64,000 nt of DNA from Halococcus salifodinae DSM 8989 (lineage in GTDB: Archaea; Halobacteriota; Halobacteria; Halobacteriales; Halococcaceae). This document shows, piece after piece, positions 41,856 to 50,853 of the stretch (the stretch's first letter is position 1; every line of letters begins with the position of its first letter). The stretch is taken from the NCBI RefSeq assembly GCF_000336935.1, contig NZ_AOME01000015.1, positions 23,817 to 87,816 of the forward strand, written 5' to 3'. Under the pieces are notes generated by a model. It was not told where the DNA came from. It did not search any database and saw only the letters and a list, made by a program, of their open reading frames with translations. A program made the position numbers and the translations under genes.

Positions 41856-42332
41856 TCAGCGGAGCGCCGCGTAGACGACGCCGAGGAGCAGGCCGTAGAC
41901 GGCGTGTCCTGGCAGGCTCCCCGGCAGCGCGAAGTTCGGGAACGGTGGCGCGCCCGCAAAGCCCACCGCACCGAGCCAGAGCGGCATCACGACCGCCGCG
42001 AGCACCACCCAGAGCACGACCCCGTAGACGAGGCCGACCACCGCCGACCGGCCGACACCCCGCCCGACGCCGGTGCCGGTCGCGACGGCAGCGAACACCA
42101 CGCCGAGGATCGCGCTGTGGGCCATGTGGACGACCCAGCCCGCGAGCCCGTTCGGTGGGGGCGCAAGGGCGTACAGCGCCGGGATCGCCACCTCGATCAC
42201 CGGCTGCATCATCATCGTGATCATCGCGCCCATGGCCGCGCCACCGACGAGGCCACCGACGATACCCGCCTGCCAGTCGGCGAGCCCGGTGCTGGTCGTC
42301 GTCGCCGTTTCGGATCGAGTTTCTTGGCTCAT
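41856..42332 (-). CDS. Four-span membrane protein of unknown function
   Basis: A 158-residue protein. A short polar N-terminal part is followed by four Gly/Ala-rich helices: AGIVGGLVGGAAMGAMITMMMQPVIEV, VVHMAHSAILGVVFAAVAT, AVVGLVYGVVLWVVLAAVVMPLWL and GHAVYGLLLGVVYAAL. Proteins of this look in haloarchaea are sometimes wrongly called histidine kinases; there is no kinase domain here. It resembles the YagU/DUF6789 type. Met-rich helix 1 (MITMMM) is notable but not diagnostic. Confidence 0.6.
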   Translation of the reverse strand: MSQETRSETATTTSTGLADWQAGIVGGLVGGAAMGAMITMMMQPVIEVAIPALYALAPPPNGLAGWVVHMAHSAILGVVFAAVATGTGVGRGVGRSAVVGLVYGVVLWVVLAAVVMPLWLGAVGFAGAPPFPNFALPGSLPGHAVYGLLLGVVYAALR

Positions 42333-42454
42333 GCGCGAGGTGATACACTACGAAGCGACATAACCGCGCTGCGCGTTGACAGCCAGCACGCAATGGCGTG
42401 GACCACACACGACCGAGGGCCGAGGTTTATGCTCCGGGCGGTCGAATCGGGACC

Positions 42455-42844
42455 ATGACCGAGGCCGACCCCAGCCCCCAGCGGTTTCGCGATCTCATGC
42501 TCGATTCTGAACCGGGGTTCGAGGAAGTGATGGTCTGTGTGTTCGACATCCAGCGCCACGAGACGCGGACCTACCGAACGCTGCTCGATCAGCCGGACAG
42601 TACCGTCGAGGAGTTGGCCACGGAGCTGGAGCGGGATCGCTCGAACGTCAATCGATCACTATCGACGCTCCGCGAGAAGGGGCTCGCAGAGCGGGGGCGG
42701 CGACTCCTCGACGGCGGCGGGCACGTCTATCAGTACACCGCGACGCCGCTGCCGGAGGCCAAGGAGCTGATGCACGACACGCTCGACGAGTGGACGGCGT
42801 ACGTCCACTCGCGGATCGACGAGTTCGGCGAGGAGATGGTGTAA
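42455..42844 (+). CDS. Winged-helix transcriptional regulator (TrmB/MarR-like)
   Basis: A 129-residue regulator. MTEADPSPQRFRDLMLDSEP is followed by a single wHTH: FDIQRHETRTYRTLLDQPDSTVEELATELERDRSNVNRSLSTLREKGLAER with a wing GGGHVYQYTATPLPE and a C-terminal helix. The layout is that of short TrmB-like haloarchaeal regulators without an effector domain. TATA-like GTTTATG at 42425-42431 lies about 24-30 nt before the ATG, which supports this start and a leaderless transcript. Confidence 0.8.
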   Translation: MTEADPSPQRFRDLMLDSEPGFEEVMVCVFDIQRHETRTYRTLLDQPDSTVEELATELERDRSNVNRSLSTLREKGLAERGRRLLDGGGHVYQYTATPLPEAKELMHDTLDEWTAYVHSRIDEFGEEMV

Positions 42845-42861
42845 TCGTCCGCGAGGAGCGC

Positions 42862-44049
42862 TCACGGGGTGGTCGTCGACTGTGTGGCTGCACCCGGCTG
42901 TTCGGGACGACTGCCGAGCGTGAGCGAGAGGGTTCGTCGCTCGCCGTTGCGGAGCACGGTGACGTCGATCGTATCACCGGGTGACGCCTGAAGCGCGAGA
43001 TACGACGAGAGTCCCTGAAGGGTGTCGATCCGCTGGCCACCGAGTCCCACGATGACGTCACCGCGCCGGAGTACACCGGCCGACGGTCCGTCGCCGGAGG
43101 GGTCACGGGTGATGACCACACCCCGAGGTCGATCGAGACCCACTTGCTCGGCGGTTCGCGGTGTGACCGGCTCCAACCGCACGCCCATGTAGGCGTGGTC
43201 GTACTCGCCGTTCTGGATGAGTGCGGGCACCACACGGTCGACGAGCGCGGCCGAGATGGCGAAGGCGAGGTTGTCGCCGCCGCCGGAGTTGATGACGCCC
43301 ACGACCTCGCCGTCGAGGTTCACGAGCGGCCCGCCCGAGTTACCGGGGTTGACCGGAGCCCCAGTCTGAATGCCGTCGGGGATCGTGTAGCCGTTCGGCG
43401 CGGGGATCGACCGATTCACGCCGCTGACGAGTCCCGACGTGACCGATCCTTCGAGTCCGTATGGATTGCCGATCGCGACCACCTCGGTTCCGATGGCGGG
43501 CTGGTCCTCGACCAGCGGGAGCGGTGTCGCGTGGTCGGGCGGGGTCCGGACGTCGAGAACGGCGAGATCGCTCGACGGATCGGTGCCGACGACCGACGCC
43601 GAACGCCACTCACCCTCCGAGAAGCGCACCTCGACCGTCGAGGCGTTGCTGACGACGTGAGCGTTCGTCACGACGTAGCCGTTCCGGAAGACGAACCCCG
43701 ATCCCTGGCCGCCCCCACCTATCCCACCAGTCACGCTGACCAGCACGACCGAGCCGACCGTCTGGCGGTAGACGCGCGTGTACGGGCTCGGTGTGTCGCC
43801 GGCGGTCGCGTTGCCGTCGGTGGCGGTCGCGGTGTCGCCGGTCGCGTTCGCGTCCGCGGTGGCGGCAGTCGCGTTCGCCGGGCCGTCGGCCGTGGTTTCG
43901 GCGGGCGTCGAGCGGGTCGTCGAGGAAGCAGTCGTCGAGTTGGTCGTCGTTTGATCGCCGAGTGCGCCCCCACAGCCGGCGAGCCCGGCGGCGAGTGCCG
44001 TCCCGAGCGCACCGAGATACGCCCGGCGCGTCGTCCGCGCGTCGTCCAT
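42862..44049 (-). CDS. Tat lipoprotein HtrA/DegP-like serine protease with PDZ domain
   Basis: A 395-residue surface protease. The leader TTRRAYLGALGTALAAGLAGC has a Tat pair and a lipobox (lipid Cys at 26); a Thr/Ala/Asp-rich linker of about 60 residues follows. Catalytic triad: H131 (VTNAHVV), D161 (SSDLAVLDV) and S238 (GAPVNPGNSGGPLV). One PDZ domain at about 290-385 (AYMGVRLEPVTPRTAEQVGL, LRRGDVIVGLGGQRI). It should be a membrane-bound quality-control protease on the outside. Start at 44049; upstream codons are non-native. Confidence 0.93.
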   Translation of the reverse strand: MDDARTTRRAYLGALGTALAAGLAGCGGALGDQTTTNSTTASSTTRSTPAETTADGPANATAATADANATGDTATATDGNATAGDTPSPYTRVYRQTVGSVVLVSVTGGIGGGGQGSGFVFRNGYVVTNAHVVSNASTVEVRFSEGEWRSASVVGTDPSSDLAVLDVRTPPDHATPLPLVEDQPAIGTEVVAIGNPYGLEGSVTSGLVSGVNRSIPAPNGYTIPDGIQTGAPVNPGNSGGPLVNLDGEVVGVINSGGGDNLAFAISAALVDRVVPALIQNGEYDHAYMGVRLEPVTPRTAEQVGLDRPRGVVITRDPSGDGPSAGVLRRGDVIVGLGGQRIDTLQGLSSYLALQASPGDTIDVTVLRNGERRTLSLTLGSRPEQPGAATQSTTTP

Positions 44050-44180
44050 ACCCGAGACAGGGATTTCGGACGGGTAAGTGGCGTGCTTTCGAGTGTCTCG
44101 CCACCAAATACCATTCATCTGGACTGTACGAACCTCACGGACCGGCCCACTTTTGCCCGCCCGGGCAGTCCCGTCGCGTG

Positions 44181-45449
44181 ATGACCGATCTCACGCTTGC
44201 GCGCGACGAGCCAACGCCCGACGTCGCGGCCGACGGCACGTGGCTCGCGTGTATCGAGTGCGGTGCGGTCCACGCCCCGTTCGACGCACCGATCTACCGA
44301 TGTCCCGACTGTAGTGGGCTCCTCGAAGCGCGCTACGCCGAGTATCCCACCTTCGAGACGTTCGCCGAGGAGGGTCGCGGCGTCTGGCGCTACGCCGCGT
44401 CGCTGCCCTTCGAGAGCGGCGTGTCGCTCCCGGAAGGCGACACGCCACTCCACGCCGTCCCACGGCTCGAAGACGAGATCGGCACCCGGACGCTGCGGAT
44501 CAAACACGAGGGGATGAACCCGACGGGGAGTTTCAAGGACCGCGGGATGACCGTCGGGGTCCGGGTCGCTGCTGAACTGGGTGTCGGCCGCCTGGCGTGC
44601 GCCTCGACCGGCAACACCAGCGCGGCGCTCGCGGCCTACGGCGGTCGCGGCGGGATGCAGACGCTCGTGCTCCTCCCAGCAGGAAAGGTCGCGGCGGGGA
44701 AGGTCGCCCAGGCGAGCCTCCACGGCGCACGAATCCTCGAAGTCGACGGTAACTTCGATGCGTGTCTCGATATCGTCGCCGAACTCGCCGACCGCGGCGA
44801 GGCCTACCTCCTCAACTCGCTCAACCCCTTCCGACTGGAGGGCCAGAAGACGATCGGGTTCGAGATTCTCGAACGGTACCAGGCCGACTACGGCCGGTAT
44901 CCCGATCGGATCGTTTTGCCGGTGGGGAACGCGGGCAACACCGCAGCGCTCTACAAAGCCTTCCGCGAACTCGTCGCGAGCGGAGCGCTCGATGCCGAGG
45001 ACGTGCCGAAGCTCACCGGCGTCCAGGCCGCGGGGGCCGCGCCGATGGTCGAGGCGATCGAGGAAGGGGCCGCGGACATCGAGCGCTGGGAGTCGGTCGA
45101 GACCCGCGCCACGGCGATCCGGATCGGCAACCCCGTGAACGCCCGGAAGGCGCTGCCTGGCATCCGGAAGACCGGCGGGACGGCGGTCGCCGTTGCGGAC
45201 GACGAGATCACCGACGCCCAGCGCGCGCTCGCGAGCGAGGGCGTCGGGGTCGAACCTGCCTCTGCGGCGAGCGTCGCCGGCCTCCGAAAGCTCCGCGAGG
45301 CGGGCGTCGTCGAGAGCGACGAGGACGTGGTCTGCCTGACGACCGGCCATCTCCTGAAGGATCCCGACGCCGCGGCCGCAGCCGGGACGGAGCCGGAGCC
45401 AGTGCCGAACGACACCGATGCGGTGCTCGATCACCTGCGTGGCGAGTGA
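44181..45449 (+). CDS. thrC: Threonine synthase
   Basis: A 422-residue PLP enzyme that makes threonine from O-phosphohomoserine. An N-terminal zinc ribbon (C24, C27, C41, C44: CIECGAVH and CPDC) is typical of the archaeal type. The PLP Lys is in PTGSFKDRGMTVGV, the Gly loop for phosphate is VGNAGNTAALYK. The frame is open for 130 codons upstream, but that overlaps the divergent HtrA gene, and the ATG at 44181 gives the family start. Acidic end. Confidence 0.93.
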   Translation: MTDLTLARDEPTPDVAADGTWLACIECGAVHAPFDAPIYRCPDCSGLLEARYAEYPTFETFAEEGRGVWRYAASLPFESGVSLPEGDTPLHAVPRLEDEIGTRTLRIKHEGMNPTGSFKDRGMTVGVRVAAELGVGRLACASTGNTSAALAAYGGRGGMQTLVLLPAGKVAAGKVAQASLHGARILEVDGNFDACLDIVAELADRGEAYLLNSLNPFRLEGQKTIGFEILERYQADYGRYPDRIVLPVGNAGNTAALYKAFRELVASGALDAEDVPKLTGVQAAGAAPMVEAIEEGAADIERWESVETRATAIRIGNPVNARKALPGIRKTGGTAVAVADDEITDAQRALASEGVGVEPASAASVAGLRKLREAGVVESDEDVVCLTTGHLLKDPDAAAAAGTEPEPVPNDTDAVLDHLRGE

Positions 45450-45476
45450 AACTGGAAGGTATGAACAACAGACGAG

Positions 45477-46181
45477 ATGAGAGACTATCAGTCGATACGT
45501 CCCGATCTACCATCGCTCTCACAGGCGTACGCCGTCGGTACGGCTATCGGATTGACGATCGCTGCGGTTGCGGCAGCACTCGTTAGTGTGGCTGTGATCG
45601 GGACTGTTGCCCGCACTCTCGATCTACAGGGAACAGTTCTCGTCCGAATAATCCAGTTTGCACAGGTTCAGATTGGCTTTTTGCTCGTCGCAGTCGGCTA
45701 CCTCATCCGTCGAGACACGCCACGTCGCTCTCTCCGATTTCGTTTCCCGTCCCTCCATGATTTCGGCTGGCTGGTGCTGTTGTGTGCTCTTATCGCTGTC
45801 GTGAGCGCGCCCGACAGTACGTGGTTCCTCACTCCCGCACTCACTACCGATCCAGTCGCGTGGGTCGTCGTCTTCGTCTGGTGGTTTCTGATAACTGCAC
45901 CGGCCGAGGAACTGCTGTTCAGGGGTATCATACAGGGACGCCTCAAATCGTCGTTCTCCGTGATAACGGCTGTAGTGCTTGCAGCCGGGCTCTTCGCCGG
46001 AATGCACGTCGGGTTCGCGCTGTATCGTGGCTACGGAGGAAACTTTCTCGGACTCGCTGCGGTGATGTTCGCTACTGGCCTGCTTTTCGGAAGTGTCTAC
46101 GAGAGAACCGGGAACCTCGTCGTTCCGAGTTTCGCACACGCCCTCTTCTGGCTTTCACCCGCGTTGCTCGCGTATCTGTGA
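45477..46181 (+). CDS. CPBP-family intramembrane metalloprotease
   Basis: A 234-residue protein with about seven membrane helices. The CPBP (Abi) motifs are seen: EELLFRG at 144-150 (two Glu and Arg), H177 in GLFAGMHVGF, and H221 in PSFAHALFW. Archaeal members may cleave lipid-modified or prenylated protein ends or process signals, but targets are unknown. Codon use is less GC-biased than in neighbouring genes, so it may be a later arrival. It starts 27 bases after thrC; no own promoter is clear. Confidence 0.85.
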   Translation: MRDYQSIRPDLPSLSQAYAVGTAIGLTIAAVAAALVSVAVIGTVARTLDLQGTVLVRIIQFAQVQIGFLLVAVGYLIRRDTPRRSLRFRFPSLHDFGWLVLLCALIAVVSAPDSTWFLTPALTTDPVAWVVVFVWWFLITAPAEELLFRGIIQGRLKSSFSVITAVVLAAGLFAGMHVGFALYRGYGGNFLGLAAVMFATGLLFGSVYERTGNLVVPSFAHALFWLSPALLAYL

Positions 46182-46228
46182 TGGTGTGAGTCGAGTTACA
46201 AGAGGGTATCACACCTCATGCGCCTGCT

Positions 46229-46306
46229 CGCGGCCGATCAGTCGAACGTCGATATGCTGCGGTCATCGACTACTACCGCGAGCATTCCCACGCGGCTGAA
46301 GAATAA
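46229..46306 (+). pseudogene. Possible decayed end of a DUF433-like gene
   Basis: One frame reads GRSVERRYAAVIDYYREHSHAAEE and then TAA. The parts GRSVE and AAVIDYYREHS are typical of the C-terminal helix-turn-helix of DUF433 (VapB-like) proteins, but the 10-15 residues usually between them are missing and no start or upstream domain is present. This looks like the tail of a lost gene. The match is short and judged by eye. Confidence 0.3.
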
Positions 46307-46338
46307 AGACCAGCGGTGACGTAGTACAGGTGAATAGA

Positions 46339-46503
46339 ATGGCACAGTCCACCGAAAACGACTACCGGGAGGAGCGAGCGCGGCTCCGCAAGCAGGTCAA
46401 AAACGCCGACTCGGAAACCGAGCGGCGCGAAGCGATCCTTCGGCTCGCGGAGATCAACCGCGAGATCCACGCCGAGACCTACGAGAAGCTCGCCCGCGAG
46501 TAA
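46339..46503 (+). CDS. 54-residue charged helical protein
   Basis: A short frame: MAQSTENDYREERARLRKQV, then KNADSETERREAILRLAEIN and REIHAETYEKLARE. It is almost entirely charged helix with a heptad-like Leu/Ile spacing (possible coiled coil), and no membrane segment. A TATA-like AATAAAG lies about 31-36 nt upstream. Similar small proteins are found in haloarchaea with no known role. It lies tail-to-tail with serA, 24 bases apart. Confidence 0.6.
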   Translation: MAQSTENDYREERARLRKQVKNADSETERREAILRLAEINREIHAETYEKLARE

Positions 46504-46527
46504 CGCAGGCGCTCGGATACGATTCCC

Positions 46528-48114
46528 TTACTCCGTTCCGTTCAGCGCGATGTACCGCGTCTCGATCACGCGATCGTCGTCCTCCAGCCGGTTCTGGAGC
46601 TCCTCGGAAACCGGCTCGTCGAGATTGTACACCGTCATCGCCTCGCCGCCGATGACCTGGCGGGCGTTGAACATCCCCGCGATGTTGATGTCCGCATCGC
46701 CCAACACGGTGCCGATGAAGCCGATCAGGCCCGGCTCGTCGTCGTTGCGCGCGACCAGCATGTGGCCGGCGGGGATCGCGTCGACACGGAACCCGTCGAT
46801 CCGGACGATCCGGGGGTCCTCGCCGGCGAACAGGGTGCCACAGACGCCGATCTCCGTGTCGCCGTTGGTGACGGTGACGGTGACGAGGCTCTGGAAGTCT
46901 TCGGCCGTGCGGGTCTTCGATTCGACGACCTCGATCCCGCGCTCCTCGGCGATTCGCGGGGCGTTGACCGCGTTGACCTGCCATTCGAGCGGTTCGAACA
47001 CCCCTTCGAGGGCGCTCGCGGTGACGAGATCGACCTCCTCGCTTGCGATGTCGCCCTCGTAGGTTACCTCGATCGTCTCGATCCGCCCGTCGAGGAGTTG
47101 GGTCGCGATCTTGCCGGCGGTCGAGGCGATGTCGAGGTACGGCCGAACCCGGGGGAACGCGCTCGCGTCCATCGAGGGGGCGTTGAGCGCGTTCATCACC
47201 GGTTTCGACTCGAACGCGGCGAGCACCTGATCGGCGATCGAGGTCGCGACGTTCTCCTGGGCGGCGTGGGTGCTCGCACCGAGGTGGGGGGTGACGATCA
47301 CGTCCTCCACATCCAGGAGGGGGCTGTCCGACGAGAGGGGTTCCTCAGCGTAGACGTCGATCGCCGCGCCCGCGAGCGGTCCGTCCTCCACTGCGGCAGC
47401 GAGTACCGCCTCGTCGACGACGCCGCCCCGTGCGCAGTTGATGAGGTAACCGCCGTCGAGCGCCGCGAGTTCGTCCTCGGCGATCAGGTTCTCGGTCTCG
47501 GGCGTGAGCGGCGTGTGGAGGGTGAGGACGTCCGCGCTCGCGAGACACTCGTCGAGTTCAACGAGCTCTGCCCCCAAATTGGCGGCGCGCTCCTCCGAGA
47601 TGTACGGATCGTACGCCACGAGGTTCATCCCGAGCCCGTCGAGCTTCTTTGCGACCTCCTGACCGACCCGACCGAACCCGACGATCCCGAGCGTCGCGCC
47701 GTTGAGCTCAGTGCCGAGATAGTCGCTTTTGGCCCACTCGCCGGTTTTGAGTCGAGCGTGGGCCTGGGGGATCGATCGCGCGGCCGCGAACGTCATCGCG
47801 ACGGTGTGCTCGGCGGCCGCCCGGACGTTGCCCTCGGGAGCGTTGGCGACGATCACGCCGGCCTCGGTCGCGGCATCGATGTCGATGTTGTCGACCCCGA
47901 TCCCTGCCCGGCCGACGATCACCAACTCCTCGGCGGTCGCGAACAGTTCCTCGGTGACGTCGGTGCCCGATCGGACGACGAGGGCGTTCGCGTCGGCGAC
48001 CGCTGCGTGGAGCGCGTCGCCAGTGACGTCGTAGGCCGTCTCGACGGTGTGACCGGCCTCGCGCAGCCGGTCGAGACCTGGCTCCGCGATGGGATCGGTG
48101 ACGAGTACTTTCAT
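46528..48114 (-). CDS. serA: D-3-phosphoglycerate dehydrogenase
   Basis: A 528-residue first enzyme of serine synthesis. NAD-binding motif GIVGFGRVGQEVAKKL, active-site INCARGGVVDEAVL and TPHLGASTHAAQENVA with the catalytic His. After the catalytic part come an intervening (ASB) domain and a C-terminal ACT domain (LVARNDDEPGLIGFIGTVLGDADINIAGM) for serine feedback. Length fits the long (type I) form. Start at 48114. serB lies about 2.7 kb away on the other strand. Confidence 0.95.
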   Translation of the reverse strand: MKVLVTDPIAEPGLDRLREAGHTVETAYDVTGDALHAAVADANALVVRSGTDVTEELFATAEELVIVGRAGIGVDNIDIDAATEAGVIVANAPEGNVRAAAEHTVAMTFAAARSIPQAHARLKTGEWAKSDYLGTELNGATLGIVGFGRVGQEVAKKLDGLGMNLVAYDPYISEERAANLGAELVELDECLASADVLTLHTPLTPETENLIAEDELAALDGGYLINCARGGVVDEAVLAAAVEDGPLAGAAIDVYAEEPLSSDSPLLDVEDVIVTPHLGASTHAAQENVATSIADQVLAAFESKPVMNALNAPSMDASAFPRVRPYLDIASTAGKIATQLLDGRIETIEVTYEGDIASEEVDLVTASALEGVFEPLEWQVNAVNAPRIAEERGIEVVESKTRTAEDFQSLVTVTVTNGDTEIGVCGTLFAGEDPRIVRIDGFRVDAIPAGHMLVARNDDEPGLIGFIGTVLGDADINIAGMFNARQVIGGEAMTVYNLDEPVSEELQNRLEDDDRVIETRYIALNGTE

Positions 48115-48190
48115 ATCGGGGCGAACGACGCGGCGGGCATAACCTTTGCTTCCCGGGCACAAATCGCCGGCCAGTGGTGACTCGAACGGC

Positions 48191-48568
48191 TCAGTTGCGG
48201 TACAACGAGAACGCGATGCCGAGTGCGACCGTCGCGCCGCCAGCGAGAACGTCGCCGAGACCCCCGTCCACGCCGAACCGAGTCAACAACACGAAGACGA
48301 GCGCGTAGAACCCATAGCCGATCGTGCTGGCGACGACCGCCCAGACGAACGCCGGTCCGATCGACAGCTGGATGTCCCACTCGCGGTAGAGCGTCGGGAT
48401 CCCGACACCCACGCCCAGCAGCGCACCGAACGCCAGGAACGAACCGCCAGCCCACGCTTGAGTGATGTAGGCTCCCGCAACACCGAGTATCGACCCAGTG
48501 AGTGTGACGACCGTCGACGACGAGATCGAATCGATCCCGAACCGTGACGACGAGTCGGTTTCGGACAT
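48191..48568 (-). CDS. Small four-span membrane protein
   Basis: A 125-residue membrane protein with a polar start (MSETDSSSRFGIDSISSS) and helices at about 18-38, 42-58, 70-95 and 102-120. No motif or family is recognised. It lies 76 bases upstream of serA on the same strand, so co-transcription is possible. Function unknown. Confidence 0.6.
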   Translation of the reverse strand: MSETDSSSRFGIDSISSSTVVTLTGSILGVAGAYITQAWAGGSFLAFGALLGVGVGIPTLYREWDIQLSIGPAFVWAVVASTIGYGFYALVFVLLTRFGVDGGLGDVLAGGATVALGIAFSLYRN

Positions 48569-48735
48569 ATCGGAATCACGATCGATCGTGTTGTGAACCT
48601 TCTGGAAGAAACGACGACGACAGACAGCGACCGTCGAACGATGGTTCGTAGCGGTCGCGCCGTCGGCGGAACAGGAAAGCGAGCCAGCACGGCTGCACCC
48701 GAGCGCTTATTCGGATCCTCGCCCATCTCCCACCG

Positions 48736-50784
48736 ATGAGACGTCGGCGGTTCCTCGACGCGGCCGCGGCGGCCGGGATGATCGGGCTCGCGGGGTGTTC
48801 CGGCGAGAGCGATCGAGACGGAGCCGCGACGGATAGTCCGAGCGATACGGCCGAAACCGGCCAGGAGACCAGCAGCGCGCGGCGGAGGCAAACGACGGCC
48901 ACCGAATCCGCGCCTGCGGGTCCGGATTTCGTCTGGGCCGAGCAGAAGATCTGGCGGGACGAGCGCGTGCGCGAGAACCTCTTCGCGTTCGCCGCGCGTC
49001 ACGATCTCGTGGTGGTGATCGCGAAGGCGGATGCCGACGCCGACGATCTTCCGGCACTCGAAAAACCCCTGGCTGCGGCCGCCCGCCACGGCACCGAGGT
49101 GTGGCTGAACGTCGGCGTTCTCAAACAACTCACGCCGAGCGAGTTCGTCGGTGATGGGGCGAAGCGCCGCCGCCACCTCGACGGGCTCGAAGCCGTCGTC
49201 CGTCGCTATCGGGACTTTTTCCCAACGGGGCGGATCGTGCTCTGGCAGGAGGCTCCCGTCGGCGGGCGGTGGAACGAGGACGGGACGTGGAACGATCGCG
49301 CCGTCGAGAATCTCGAACGCCTCGGCCCCCGGATCTTCGCCGCGCAGAAACGACGCGTCGAGAACGTTGCGCCGAACGTCGACGTCGGGATCTTCGTCCA
49401 TTTCCCGTACATCGTGGACGGGAAACAGCCGGAGACGTTCGAGACGCTCACGGCGGACCTGAAATCCCGGGGCGCGCTGCCCGATTTCACGTTCACCGAC
49501 TTCTACCGAGGCTGGTACGCCAAAGACGTGGGTCCCGGCCCCGCGAACGCCGCGGTTCGGAGTCTCGTCACGAACGCTCGGGAGCTGACCGACGATCGGC
49601 CGGTCAGCTACCTCGGCGAGCCCCACACGATCAACCCCCAGTACACCCCGAGCCGACAGGCGATGTGGATGGATCTCCGGGCGGCGCTCGGAGCCGGTGC
49701 GGAGGGCGTCGGCTGGTACGCGAGAACGGCGTACAAGGAAACGAAACACGGGTTCGACCCCTTCGTTCCGAACGTCGGACCGGCGGCACGCGACGGGCCA
49801 CGCGCCAGCACGCTGACGTTCGCTCGCGACCGCTACCAGTACGCCTACGCCGCGCTTCGGGCGAAACGCGATAGCGATATGGCCGGTGGTCGGGGTGCGT
49901 CCGAGCGCCGATTCGATCTCTGGCTCGCCGGCTCCGAATTCGACTTCTACGAACACCGACTCTCGTTGCGAACCCGGGCGGGCGAGTGGCAGTTCGTCGG
50001 GGATTTCGACGGATACGTCGACGGTGACTACCCGTACGGCGACGGGAGCGATCAGGTGTCGATCTTCCGGGGCCTCTCGCGCGAGCGCTTCGATCGGGAC
50101 GGCAGCCTCGAAGTCGCCGTCGAAACCGCCTCCGACAGCGACGGCGCGCGTCTCGACGCCGTGCTGGCGATGCCCGAAGACGTGAGCACCTATCTCGCGG
50201 AGCCGGCAGCGACGGAGCTCTACGGCTCGCGAACGGACGTCCACGAGTTCGGAGTAGGCCACGAACGCGTGAACACACGGCTCGCAGCCGGCGATTCGCG
50301 ACGGTTCGGCGTGGAACTCGGTGAACCACAACGCCCACTCGACGAGCTCGTCTTCCCCGATCACCGCACACAGCGCGAGCGATTGGGACGGCTCGAATCA
50401 CGCGACAGGTTCGACCCCGACGACTACTTCGACCTCTGGGTGTCCACCGAGACGACGACCGAAGACGGGAGCGAGTCAGGAAGTATCGAGGAACTCGGTC
50501 TGGTCGGTGACGACGGACGAAAACCGCTGAGCGAAGCGAGCACGGCGGTATCGACAGCCGACGGCGGAGCGGTCTGGTACGGCATCGATCGCAGTGATCT
50601 CGCCAATCGTGACGGCTCGATCACCGTCGAGGTGACCGGTGACGCCCGGGAGCTGGTGACCGGTGTGTACGCGATGCCGTACGCCGGCACCGTCACGTTC
50701 AGACCCGCTGCGGAAGCGATGGAGCTCCTCGAAACTGATCGAGCGAGCGCGCGGACGTTCGCCATCGCCCACGAAGAAGAGTGA
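48736..50784 (+). CDS. Large Tat lipoprotein, possible TIM-barrel enzyme
   Basis: A 682-residue exported lipoprotein (RRRRFLDAAAAAGMIGLAGC: Tat pair and lipobox). Residues 60-380 have an alternating strand-helix pattern that suggests a TIM barrel: VWAEQKIWRDERV, DLVVVIAKADADADDLPALE, TEVWLNVGVLKQL, GRIVLWQEAPVGGRW, DVGIFVHFPYIVDG, VSYLGEPHTINPQYTPS and GAEGVGWYARTAYKE. Glu in WQEAPVGG and LGEPHT could be acid/base residues, as in glycoside hydrolases; no known GH signature is recognised. The remaining 300 residues look like two beta domains. Function unassigned; enzymatic role is inference only. Confidence 0.75.
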   Translation: MRRRRFLDAAAAAGMIGLAGCSGESDRDGAATDSPSDTAETGQETSSARRRQTTATESAPAGPDFVWAEQKIWRDERVRENLFAFAARHDLVVVIAKADADADDLPALEKPLAAAARHGTEVWLNVGVLKQLTPSEFVGDGAKRRRHLDGLEAVVRRYRDFFPTGRIVLWQEAPVGGRWNEDGTWNDRAVENLERLGPRIFAAQKRRVENVAPNVDVGIFVHFPYIVDGKQPETFETLTADLKSRGALPDFTFTDFYRGWYAKDVGPGPANAAVRSLVTNARELTDDRPVSYLGEPHTINPQYTPSRQAMWMDLRAALGAGAEGVGWYARTAYKETKHGFDPFVPNVGPAARDGPRASTLTFARDRYQYAYAALRAKRDSDMAGGRGASERRFDLWLAGSEFDFYEHRLSLRTRAGEWQFVGDFDGYVDGDYPYGDGSDQVSIFRGLSRERFDRDGSLEVAVETASDSDGARLDAVLAMPEDVSTYLAEPAATELYGSRTDVHEFGVGHERVNTRLAAGDSRRFGVELGEPQRPLDELVFPDHRTQRERLGRLESRDRFDPDDYFDLWVSTETTTEDGSESGSIEELGLVGDDGRKPLSEASTAVSTADGGAVWYGIDRSDLANRDGSITVEVTGDARELVTGVYAMPYAGTVTFRPAAEAMELLETDRASARTFAIAHEEE

Positions 50785-50853
50785 TTCGTCCGCACTAGCT
50801 CGGCGATCACCGGATTCGGATAAGTTGAAACGTCGCGCGCCGAAGGCCTCCTC

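Noticed and set aside
41856-42332. Histidine kinase for the four-span membrane protein
   Set aside because: There is no H-box, no ATP-binding domain and only 158 residues, almost all in membrane helices.
42425-42460. String GGTCGAATCGGGACC as a tRNA T-arm
   Set aside because: No acceptor, D or anticodon arm can be built around it; it is the leader of the wHTH gene.
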